A DNA stretch of 64,000 nucleotides from Mesorhizobium amorphae (lineage in GTDB: Bacteria > Pseudomonadota > Alphaproteobacteria > Rhizobiales > Rhizobiaceae). A program made the position numbers and the translations under genes. The notes under the pieces are model-generated. The model worked only from the letters and a program-made list of their open reading frames with translations. It was not told where the DNA came from and made no database searches. Where the stretch lies: positions 1-64,000 of the forward strand of contig QFNI01000027.1 in NCBI GenBank assembly GCA_003240775.1, given 5' to 3'. This document shows, one piece after another, positions 43,831 through 50,272 of this stretch; the first letter of the stretch is position 1; each line of letters opens with the position of its first letter.

Positions 43831-43912
43831 GGTGCGAGTTGCACTCATAGACGTAGCGCCAAGTTGCGTTGGCGTCAAGTTGCACCCATTGCCTTTTTGA
43901 TGGCAACTCGCA
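43831..43912. promoter_or_regulatory. Operator-like repeat cluster between divergent RHH genes
   Basis: Within the 109-bp divergent gap: TGCGAGTTGC (43833-43842) and its perfect inverted copy GCAACTCGCA (43903-43912), plus direct copies AAGTTGCGT (43861-43869) and AAGTTGCAC (43877-43885), and a palindrome GCCAAGTTGCGTTGGC at 43858-43873. Multiple spaced copies of a short GTTGC core fit cooperative binding by ribbon-helix-helix dimers. Confidence 0.7.
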
Positions 43913-43924
43913 TTCATCCGCGCC

Positions 43925-44569
43925 ATGAGCGACGACAGCAAATTCCCGAGCCAGTTGGCAGAGCGGTTCCAGATACGGATGCCAGACGGCCTTCGGGACC
44001 GCCTACGTGAGGCTGCTGCTGAAAGCGGTCGCAGCATGAACTCCGAAATCGTGGAACGCCTTCAGTCGTCCTTTGACGCGGGCGACAAGGCCCTAGACCT
44101 TCTCGACAAGTCGGTGAACGGCATAGAGGAGCTTCTGAAGCAGTCCGAGCGCGACAAGGCGATGGCGGACTGGATGCTCTCCCAGATGCGGATCATGCGG
44201 TATCTGCTGGAGTCCGTAATCGCAGCAGGCGACAGGCTTCCTGAGACGCTGAGGCGCACGATTTGGATGCTGACGGACCAAGCGTTGCATCCTAAAAAGT
44301 TCGATGACGAAAAGCTGTATGACCTTTTGGTTCAGCACATGGATGACGCGGAAGCCCTCAAAGACGTGGACCCGAGTTATCGCGTCCATACACAACCCGA
44401 TGAGGCTGAGGGCACAGACCCACAACTGTCTCCGATTTATGGGAGGCCGACCTTTGATGCTTCTGACGGCCCGCCCGACGATCTAAACCCACCCAACAAG
44501 AAGGGCCGGCTCGTCCGCCTCGGTGAAGAGCCCCGTTCTAAGCCAGGGAAGCTGAAGAAGGGCTCCTAG
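43925..44569 (+). CDS. Mnt-like ribbon-helix-helix DNA-binding protein with C-terminal extension
   Basis: A 214-residue protein. The N-terminus carries an Arc-type RHH domain (FQIRMPDGLRDRLREAAAESGRSMNSEIVERLQSSF, about residues 15-50), followed by a helical coil (about 55-110) and a long polar, Pro/Asp-rich tail ending in basic residues. It is transcribed away from the small RHH and antirepressor genes. The position corresponds to P22 mnt, but this protein is over twice Mnt length. Confidence 0.78.
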   Translation: MSDDSKFPSQLAERFQIRMPDGLRDRLREAAAESGRSMNSEIVERLQSSFDAGDKALDLLDKSVNGIEELLKQSERDKAMADWMLSQMRIMRYLLESVIAAGDRLPETLRRTIWMLTDQALHPKKFDDEKLYDLLVQHMDDAEALKDVDPSYRVHTQPDEAEGTDPQLSPIYGRPTFDASDGPPDDLNPPNKKGRLVRLGEEPRSKPGKLKKGS

Positions 44570-44626
44570 CCCTATCGACTCCGATCCGTCTTCCTGATCA
44601 TCTGCCCTCTTCCTTGGGAGGGGATT

Positions 44627-44911
44627 ATGAACAGAGTACTGGCCGACACGCTGGGCTTCCTCAATGCGCTGCTTGCGATAGCAATCGTACTGATCTGCGC
44701 CCTTGCGGGTTACCGAAGCCCGGGTCTTGGCGGGGCTGGCCTCTTACTTGGCGCGGTCGGTGGCCTGCTTCTGGCATCGGTCGTTTGTGGCTTGATCGCG
44801 TATGTCGCCCTCATTGAGCGTCATCTCGCGGCTCTGGTTCGGCACCAGCGCCCGATCCCGGCACCAATCTCCAACGTTTCAGGCAGCAAAGAGCCACTTT
44901 TCAAAGACTGA
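44627..44911 (+). CDS. Small two-span membrane protein
   Basis: A 94-residue protein behind GGGAGGGGATT. It has two membrane segments: LGFLNALLAIAIVLICALAGY (about 9-29) and GLLLGAVGGLLLASVVCGLIAYVAL (about 38-62), then a basic cytoplasmic-type tail. It lies 57 bp downstream of the Mnt-like gene on the same strand, so it may be expressed from the lysogen. Superinfection exclusion is possible but unproven. Confidence 0.6.
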   Translation: MNRVLADTLGFLNALLAIAIVLICALAGYRSPGLGGAGLLLGAVGGLLLASVVCGLIAYVALIERHLAALVRHQRPIPAPISNVSGSKEPLFKD

Positions 44912-44938
44912 AAGACTCGGGCTCAAGCAAGACTTACG

Positions 44939-45528
44939 CTAAGCCCCGCCATGCCGCTCCAGCATCGCCTGCCTGCCCGCCTCATACTCTTCACGCGATG
45001 GAGGCTCGGGATCGGCTTCGCTGTCGGGCTGCCGTGCGTTCCATTCGGTCAGAAGGGCGCCATAAGCCCAAAGAGTTAGGTCGTTGACATCTGCTGGTCG
45101 GCTCAGTCCGACGATGGCGCAGTTTCCGTAGGCATCTCCAAGGGAGAACTCGAAGTCGGGCTCTCCCCCTCTGCTTTTTTTGGCTTGTCGGCCCCCTCAT
45201 ATCCGACAATGCAGGCAGTCAGGATCGCAAGCGCGTGCTGATACCAGACCTCAAGGGGCCAGTGATCGCAGTAGCGGTCGATCATCTTGCGGGCATCAGA
45301 GCCTGACATTCCGCCGCCGACGAGGCCACAACGAACCGTTTCGATGAGGTCTTCGGCACGGTAGTCGCCACCGAGCACGCGCCTGAAGATCGTACCGATC
45401 GCCGCGTTGCATCGCTCTTGCAGCTCAGCAATCATCTTGAGCGGCAGGCGGAACAGATGTTCTCCGTCTCCGAACTCCAGCGTCACTTCGCAGGGGGCAT
45501 ACTCTCGGCTCACGTCGCTGGCACCCAC
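44939..45528 (-). CDS. Tail assembly chaperone G-T fusion made by -1 frameshift (gpGT-like)
   Basis: If ribosomes slip -1 on the A7 run (45181-45175), the G-like frame continues as ...SRGGEPDFEFSLGDAYGN...LTLWAYGALLTEWNARQP... to a TAG at 44941-44939, about 196 residues in total. Below the slip site this frame has no start of its own in a sensible place and yet is open for 78 codons with protein-like composition. This is the classic lambda G/GT layout between tail tube and tape-measure genes. Confidence 0.78.
45103..45528 (-). CDS. Tail assembly chaperone, G-like (GTA gp10-type)
   Basis: A 141-residue protein of the GTA-gp10/tail-chaperone type: EVTLEFGDGEHLFRLPLKMIAELQERCNAAIGTIFRRVLGGDYRAEDLIETVRCGLVGGG, then a helical end. 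The zero frame stops after a low-complexity Pro/Ser/Glu tail. It lies directly downstream of the tail tube gene (19-bp overlap), as chaperone genes do. The last codons before the tail contain the slippery run. Confidence 0.8.
   Translation of the reverse strand: MGASDVSREYAPCEVTLEFGDGEHLFRLPLKMIAELQERCNAAIGTIFRRVLGGDYRAEDLIETVRCGLVGGGMSGSDARKMIDRYCDHWPLEVWYQHALAILTACIVGYEGADKPKKAEGESPTSSSPLEMPTETAPSSD
45175..45181 (-). promoter_or_regulatory. A_AAA_AAA -1 ribosomal slippery heptamer
   Basis: In the G-like frame the codons are CCA AAA AAA GCA, so the last A of CCA plus AAA AAA gives X_XXY_YYZ with all A. It is followed by purine-rich CAGAGGGGGAGAG. It occurs at codon 116-118, near the end of the G frame, as in lambda. 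Confidence 0.75.
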
Positions 45529-45956
45529 ACGACCGCGCCGTTGCTCTCAAGCGTGATGGACACCTGCACAAGGTCTTCATCGTTGCCGGTCACCTCAAGT
45601 TCTGTGACTGCAAACGGAGCGCTCCAGTGACCTCCGGCCACCGTGTTCGTGCCGTCGAGTTCGACGCGGTAATTCAGAACGTCGTCATCGTTATAGGCCG
45701 CTTGGTAGCGAGTGAGGTCGGTCATGTTGAGGATGCCGGAGCCGGAAACGGTCATAGACCGCCCGCTCTTCACGATCTCCCGCCAAGCCGGCGCGTCTGG
45801 CGTATCGCAGTCAGGCACATAGAAGTCGTTGGTCTGGGACTGGAAGCGGACGGTCTTCGCGTTCAGAGCGCAATAGGCCGTGAACGTCTCCGATCCACCA
45901 CCATTCCCCTGGAGGATGCGCAGCTTCGTGCCGCGGCGGGTGACAGGCTTTGCCAT
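45510..45956 (-). CDS. Major tail tube protein
   Basis: A 148-residue beta-rich protein starting MAKPVTRRGTKLRILQGNGGGSETFTAYC. The strand pattern (KTVRFQSQTNDFYVPDCDTP, SMTVSGSGILN, VTELEVTGNDEDLVQVSITLESNGAV) matches siphophage tail tube proteins. The start follows GGAGAAATAACC. It lies between the small protein at 45959 and the chaperone gene, in canonical order. Confidence 0.83.
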   Translation of the reverse strand: MAKPVTRRGTKLRILQGNGGGSETFTAYCALNAKTVRFQSQTNDFYVPDCDTPDAPAWREIVKSGRSMTVSGSGILNMTDLTRYQAAYNDDDVLNYRVELDGTNTVAGGHWSAPFAVTELEVTGNDEDLVQVSITLESNGAVVWVPAT

Positions 45957-45958
45957 GG

Positions 45959-46192
45959 TTATTTCTCCGTCTTGGCAAGCGCGCGAGGCGCGGGTTCGAC
46001 CTTCGACACGCTGCCGTCCTTGTTTGAACGGAGGTCTTCGGGCTTCTCGATTTCACTGGCGGCGCCAGCGTCGATCACGTCAGATGCGATGGCATCGGGC
46101 AGATACAGCCGCTGCCCTTTCAGATACGCCACGACTTGTGCCGGGTGCGGGCGATGGTCATAGTCGCGCGCAAACTCCACCCAACGAGCCAT
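45959..46192 (-). CDS. Small phage structural-region protein
   Basis: A 77-residue protein behind AAGGAG. It has an N-terminal aromatic/basic motif MARWVEFARDYDHRPHPAQVVAYLKG and an acidic then Lys-rich tail. The first part resembles short head-tail-region proteins of Rhizobiales phages with the same YxxGQxxxxPxxIA-like centre (YLKGQRLYLPDAIA). Function unknown. Confidence 0.6.
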   Translation of the reverse strand: MARWVEFARDYDHRPHPAQVVAYLKGQRLYLPDAIASDVIDAGAASEIEKPEDLRSNKDGSVSKVEPAPRALAKTEK

Positions 46193-46222
46193 GGGCGTCT
46201 CCTTCGCTTCAGTGGGTGAGGT

Positions 46223-46909
46223 TTAGAGGCCGAGAACAGCCCGCATCTGGGCGGCCTGCTGGACGTAGGGAGCGCTCCCGCTGCCCTCCATGGCCGTCAG
46301 AAAGTCGAGGAAAGGCTGAACCGCCTCCTCATCGTCGTGCGCGTCGTCGTTATTCTCGTCATCCTCGGTGACCTTCACAGGGTCATCGAAGAGGTGCACG
46401 GTGAGGCGGATTTGCTGGCCGGCAAGCCGAACGCCCTTGGCCTCGCTCGCCGCCCTCAGACGCTCGATCTTGACGACATGGTAGAGAAGGCCCTGAAAAA
46501 CGTCAGCCCATGCGCCAGCGCCTTCGCGTAGGGCGTCCATGGCTTGTCGGGCCACCATGTCGAGAAAGAATTCCAGATTGCTATCGGTGCCGGGGATGCC
46601 GACGACCGGGATAGTCCCCTCGCCCGTATCCGGGTTCGTGATGAGCATGGCCGCCGTGATGCCAATCTCAATGATGATCTCGGTCTCGCCGTTGGCGGTC
46701 AGCCAGTTGTCGGCAATCTGCTCATCCGCACTTGTTGCAGCGTCGGTGTAAACCGCGATGAAGGGCGCTTCCTCATCGGTCTGGATTTGCCCATCTGCGT
46801 CGGCTTCTAGCGCCGCAATCTGGCTGTCCAGCACGCGGTCGCCCACGAGCGTCTTGCCCTTCAAGGCCTCCACCACAGAGATGCGGGCTGCGATGCGTGC
46901 GAGCGACAT
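46223..46909 (-). CDS. Tail terminator/completion-type protein
   Basis: A 228-residue protein located between head-tail joining and tail tube genes, the usual place of a tail terminator. The N-terminus MSLARIAARISVVEALKG and the central FIAVYTDAAT and EIIIEIGITAAM strands suggest the alpha/beta gpU-like fold; the C-terminal half carries an acidic DDENNDDAHDDEE loop. It is longer than lambda gpU (about 130). Role inferred from position. Confidence 0.6.
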   Translation of the reverse strand: MSLARIAARISVVEALKGKTLVGDRVLDSQIAALEADADGQIQTDEEAPFIAVYTDAATSADEQIADNWLTANGETEIIIEIGITAAMLITNPDTGEGTIPVVGIPGTDSNLEFFLDMVARQAMDALREGAGAWADVFQGLLYHVVKIERLRAASEAKGVRLAGQQIRLTVHLFDDPVKVTEDDENNDDAHDDEEAVQPFLDFLTAMEGSGSAPYVQQAAQMRAVLGL

Positions 46910-46916
46910 GCAGAGC

Positions 46917-47303
46917 CTACTTGTTGTTCAGACGGGCAACGATGCGGCCCTGGGTCCGGTCATCCACACTGGACACCTCGAACCAAGGCTCGAAAGACCG
47001 AGATAGCGCCTTCACACGATCGCCAACGCGCAAGGGAGGGCCAGCGTAGGTCGCGCGGTTGATGTGCAGCTCGGCCTTGCCCGCCTCAATGATCGGTGCC
47101 CAGCCAGAGCCAGCCGAGCCTTTTAACGTCATGGCCGAGTTTTCACCCTCGACGCGGAGGATGGCTTCGATTTCGACGGCGGGCCGAGAGGTATCGACCA
47201 CACCGCCTTTGAGAAAGGAGAGCTTTACCGGCTCCGCAAACAGCCTGTCCGTGGCGGCGAGCACCTTGTCTCGCACGGCATGGAAGCGGGCTGCTACGGG
47301 CAC
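46917..47303 (-). CDS. Head-tail joining protein (FII-like position)
   Basis: A 128-residue protein from a GTG behind AGGAG. It begins MPVAARFHAVRDKVLAATDRLFAEPVKLSFLKGG, a mainly beta domain follows with LHINRATYAGPPLRVGDRV and a final WFEVSSVDDRTQGRIVARL. This pattern occurs in small connector or head-closure proteins. It lies between capsid and tail terminator genes. Confidence 0.62.
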   Translation of the reverse strand: MPVAARFHAVRDKVLAATDRLFAEPVKLSFLKGGVVDTSRPAVEIEAILRVEGENSAMTLKGSAGSGWAPIIEAGKAELHINRATYAGPPLRVGDRVKALSRSFEPWFEVSSVDDRTQGRIVARLNNK

Positions 47304-47320
47304 GATGGGCTCCTACCCTG

Positions 47321-47515
47321 CTACTTCTTGTCGGACACGGATGCGGGCTTGGCCTTCTCTTCTGAAGCCGCAGGCGCAACAGCCTTGGCCTTGCGAGCCG
47401 CGCCAGCAACCGCTGGGTCAACCTCGCCTGCCCATCCAGAAGGATAGCGCGTGCGCTGTCCCGACCTCTCGTCCTTGTGTTCGAAGGCCGCGTCGAAGCG
47501 AACAAACTCAGTCAT
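47321..47515 (-). CDS. Small protein downstream of the capsid gene
   Basis: A 64-residue protein behind GAGGAGA: MTEFVRFDAAFEHKDERSGQRTRYPSGWAGEV followed by an Ala/Lys tail. The RYPSGWAGEVDPAVA core is a pattern seen in short genes of phage head operons. Function unknown. It overlaps neither neighbour, leaving 11 bp to the capsid gene. Confidence 0.65.
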   Translation of the reverse strand: MTEFVRFDAAFEHKDERSGQRTRYPSGWAGEVDPAVAGAARKAKAVAPAASEEKAKPASVSDKK

Positions 47516-47526
47516 GGCCGTTCTCC

Positions 47527-48564
47527 TCAGGACATGGTGAGCTTCTGGATCACACCCGGACGGGTGCAAATCGGAAGCTGGTTGGACTCGGTGTGGATGT
47601 CGCGCCCCTTGCCGTGGGGCAGGTCTTCGGTCGAGACGTGCACGCGATCGCCGGGGTTCGGCGGGTTGTTCGCCGTGGCGAGCGTATCCGCAGGCGCGAG
47701 GTAGCGCTTGAAGAGGTCCGTGCCGAGCGGGATCGCGATGGCTTCATTGTCCGCAATGGCATCGCGGACAATGAAGGAGCCGTCCGCCTGACGATACTGG
47801 AAGTCCTCGTCAATGCGCTCAATCGACAGGCCGGCGTAGTCGAACGTGTCAGCAATGTCGTCACGCGCGGGATTGGCAGTCGTGTCCTTGTAGTACTTCA
47901 ACGCCTCCTTGATGGAAGCGTGACCCACATAGGCATCGAACCAAGCGGGGCCGGCGAAAACCTTCACGCCGCGAGAGGGAGACCCACGCAGCTGCTTGCG
48001 CATCTTGGTCTTCACCGATCGGCTGATGCCGGCTACGTCGGTGGAGCTGGTGCCCAGCGCGAAGTTGGTCACGTCCTGGGTGATGCCGAACTGCGTGAAC
48101 AGATCGCAGAGCAGGCGCCCCTTGGCGTCGATGACCTGACCGCGAAGAGCGCCCCAGTCGAGGTAGGAAGCCGTCGCGTCATGCTTGGAGCGCATGGACG
48201 CAAGCTTCTGGTTGTAGATCGAGCCCACAGTCTGGAAAACCCGGTCCTCACCGAACGCCATGACGTTCTGGAGGTCGGCCGGCGTCATGGCGTCGTCCAG
48301 CGGGAAATGCGGGATCGAGATCATGGTGTGCCCGGTGCCGTCCCGCATGTTCTTGTTGGACGGGCCGCCGCGCTCGATCGCAGGGATGATGGTGATTTCG
48401 TCGCCATCGACCTGAAGCCGAACGTAAGTGGTGGGAATGGCCGTATCGATGAACACGCCGAGCTGTGCCAGCCGGCCGGTTTCGTAGGGCGGGATGTTGA
48501 TCGTTTCGGTCAGCCGCTGATCGGAGAATTCCGGCGCCGAGATGATATCGAGGACGTAAGACAT
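47527..48564 (-). CDS. Major capsid protein, lambda gpE family
   Basis: A 345-residue HK97-fold capsid subunit of the gpE type. It starts MSYVLDIISAPEFSDQRLTETINIPPYETGRLAQLGVF, with typical GRLLCDLFTQFG and the C-terminal DLPHGKGRDIHTESNQLPICTRP, the conserved gpE ending. Length matches lambda gpE (341). It follows the gpD-like gene with GGAG at good spacing. Confidence 0.94.
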   Translation of the reverse strand: MSYVLDIISAPEFSDQRLTETINIPPYETGRLAQLGVFIDTAIPTTYVRLQVDGDEITIIPAIERGGPSNKNMRDGTGHTMISIPHFPLDDAMTPADLQNVMAFGEDRVFQTVGSIYNQKLASMRSKHDATASYLDWGALRGQVIDAKGRLLCDLFTQFGITQDVTNFALGTSSTDVAGISRSVKTKMRKQLRGSPSRGVKVFAGPAWFDAYVGHASIKEALKYYKDTTANPARDDIADTFDYAGLSIERIDEDFQYRQADGSFIVRDAIADNEAIAIPLGTDLFKRYLAPADTLATANNPPNPGDRVHVSTEDLPHGKGRDIHTESNQLPICTRPGVIQKLTMS

Positions 48565-48569
48565 GGGCG

Positions 48570-48953
48570 TCAGACTCCGTTGCGAGCGGTGATCAGCTTG
48601 GTTTCAAGCTGGGCGAGAGCGGCCGCTTTCTGCGTGGCGTTGATGCCAACCGGCCAGATGAGGTTTTGGAGGACGACCTCCGCGACACCCCGCGCGAGCG
48701 TGACGACGGGGACATCGCCCGAGGTGGCATCGGCGCGCTGAAGGAGGATGTCGGTCGCATTCTGCGAGCCATCCGAAGCGCCGAGCGTGAGCGGCTTCTT
48801 CTTGCCGCCAGTGGTGAGCGTGCCGAGCACGAGACCGACGAGGCAGACGCCAGAGCCCGAAACGAGGATGGCCTCATCGCGGGATGCACGGTTGCGGGCC
48901 TCAGTCTTGACGACATCAGCGTCGGTCTTGAAGGCGATGCTGGTGATGGGCAT
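48570..48953 (-). CDS. Head decoration protein, gpD-like
   Basis: A 127-residue protein with the gpD-like beta core (SGSGVCLVGLVLGTLTTGGKKKPLT, VTLARGVAEVVLQNLIWPVG, LAQLETKLITARNGV). In lambda, gpD trimers stabilise the expanded capsid. Its place between the protease/scaffold and the capsid gene is canonical. The ATG follows GAGGAGGA. Confidence 0.9.
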   Translation of the reverse strand: MPITSIAFKTDADVVKTEARNRASRDEAILVSGSGVCLVGLVLGTLTTGGKKKPLTLGASDGSQNATDILLQRADATSGDVPVVTLARGVAEVVLQNLIWPVGINATQKAAALAQLETKLITARNGV

Positions 48954-48966
48954 GGATCCGTCCTCC

Positions 48967-49335
48967 TCAGGCCTTGACGCCGTTGCGGCGCTTCATGTCG
49001 GCCACGATGTCGAAGCGCATATCTGCACCGGGCTGGAGCTTGTTGCCGTTCAGACCCTCGCCATTCAGGCGGCGCTCTTCGTGCATTTTGGCGTCGTCTG
49101 CCTTCGCATCAGCCTTGGGCGCGTCAGCCAGGGTGGCCTTCACATCCTCGACAGACATCGTGGAGGCTGCAAGGCGCTCGGCCAGCTTCTCGCGGCCCTT
49201 CGTCTCGTCCATAGCCATGATGGAGGCGCGACGTTCGCGGTCGGCCTTCACGGCGGCATCGGCCGAAGACGACATCTGTGCCTTCAGCGTTTCGTTCTCG
49301 GCGGCAAGCTGGTCCGCCCGTTCCTTGTCGGTCAT
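48967..49335 (-). CDS. Nested in-frame scaffolding protein (Nu3-like)
   Basis: An ATG at 49335 (residue 225 of the protease frame) follows GAGGAGAAATCC, one of the strongest ribosome sites in the head operon. The 122-residue product (MTDKERADQLAAENETLKAQ...) is all helix and charged, as expected for a scaffold. In lambda, Nu3 is made the same way from inside gene C. Confidence 0.7.
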   Translation of the reverse strand: MTDKERADQLAAENETLKAQMSSSADAAVKADRERRASIMAMDETKGREKLAERLAASTMSVEDVKATLADAPKADAKADDAKMHEERRLNGEGLNGNKLQPGADMRFDIVADMKRRNGVKA

Positions 49336-50007
49336 GGATTTCTCCTCGTGCTGACCTGGTTGAGCGGCGGACGCCGCGGGGGTATCGGCACCGGGGAGAT
49401 GCCAATCTTTCTTCGAAGCCAGCTGCTGGAGCTTCTTCGGTGCATGTTGGTAGAGCCGGTAGTCGAACGCCGATATGGCCTTAGCCTTGGCGCTCTCCGC
49501 CTCGTCTGCGAAGCCCTGCTCGACAGCCTCTTCAGCCGTCAGCCAGAGCTCGGCCTTCATCTTCTCGCGGATGTCTGCGGCGTCGCCACCCGAGCGCTCG
49601 GCGTAGATGGCCGCGCCTTGATCGCCGAGCTTGTCGAGCGCCTCGCGCGACTTGGCATGATCGTCGGCCGTTCCCATGGTGAAGCCGCTGGGGTCATGGA
49701 TCATCATGATCGAGCCGGCGCGCATGACGATCTGGTCGCCGCCCATGCAGAGAACTGACGCGGCGGAGGCGGCAATCGCATCGACCTCAATGCGAACCTT
49801 GCCCTTGTGCGCGTTGAAGGCGTTGTAGATCGCGATGCCATCATAGGCGTTGCCACCGCCCGAGTTGACGTGGGCGGTAATGTCGTTGTCACGACCGTGC
49901 TCAGCCAGCGCGGCAAGCACATCCGAGGCTGTGAAGCCCTCGTCCCAATAGGAGTCGCCGACGTAGCCGTAGAGCCAAAGCTCTCCGTCTCGGTAAATCT
50001 CAGGCAT
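48967..50007 (-). CDS. Head maturation protease with C-terminal scaffold region (ClpP-like, gpC type)
   Basis: A 346-residue protein. The N-terminal ClpP/S49-like protease domain (about 1-200) has HVNSGGGNAYDGIAIYNA, the nucleophile Ser in AIAASAASVLCMGG (near residue 82) and MIHDPSG with the catalytic His. The C-terminal part (about 225-346) is helical and charged, typical of scaffold, ending with DMRFDIVADMKRRNGVKA. Lambda C-Nu3 has the same layout; here an internal in-frame start lies at 49335. Confidence 0.9.
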   Translation of the reverse strand: MPEIYRDGELWLYGYVGDSYWDEGFTASDVLAALAEHGRDNDITAHVNSGGGNAYDGIAIYNAFNAHKGKVRIEVDAIAASAASVLCMGGDQIVMRAGSIMMIHDPSGFTMGTADDHAKSREALDKLGDQGAAIYAERSGGDAADIREKMKAELWLTAEEAVEQGFADEAESAKAKAISAFDYRLYQHAPKKLQQLASKKDWHLPGADTPAASAAQPGQHEEKSMTDKERADQLAAENETLKAQMSSSADAAVKADRERRASIMAMDETKGREKLAERLAASTMSVEDVKATLADAPKADAKADDAKMHEERRLNGEGLNGNKLQPGADMRFDIVADMKRRNGVKA

Positions 50008-50017
50008 TTGGTGAACC

Positions 50018-50272
50018 TCAGTAGGGGCGGAAACCGCCTCGAATGGCGAAGCGCGTTCGCCGCGGGGCCTGACCGCGTTCGATCAGGCAATTACGCATCG
50101 CCTCGTCCAGCGCTGCCTTGACCTCAGACAGGCTGGCGGCGCTGAAGCGCGTCATGTCCGATCCGAAGCGCGCTTCGGTGATCATTTCACCACCAAGGAT
50201 GGCGGTCTCGACCTCGTGCAACTTCGCAGCCCGGGCGCACCAATCGACAACGGGGATGGGAGACAGCGCCAC
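50018..50272 (-). CDS. Head-tail joining protein, gpW-like
   Basis: An 84-residue protein from a GTG that shares one base with the portal stop codon. Sequence WCARAAKLHEVETAILGGEMITEARFGSDMTRFSAASLSEVKAALDEAM fits the gpW pattern (helix, beta hairpin with a short turn, then helix). In lambda gpW lies between terminase and portal; here it follows the portal. Confidence 0.72.
   Translation of the reverse strand: MALSPIPVVDWCARAAKLHEVETAILGGEMITEARFGSDMTRFSAASLSEVKAALDEAMRNCLIERGQAPRRTRFAIRGGFRPY

Noticed and set aside
47059..48741. 560-codon plus-strand frame over the capsid region
   Set aside because: Antisense to gpE- and connector-like genes; no protein-like features.
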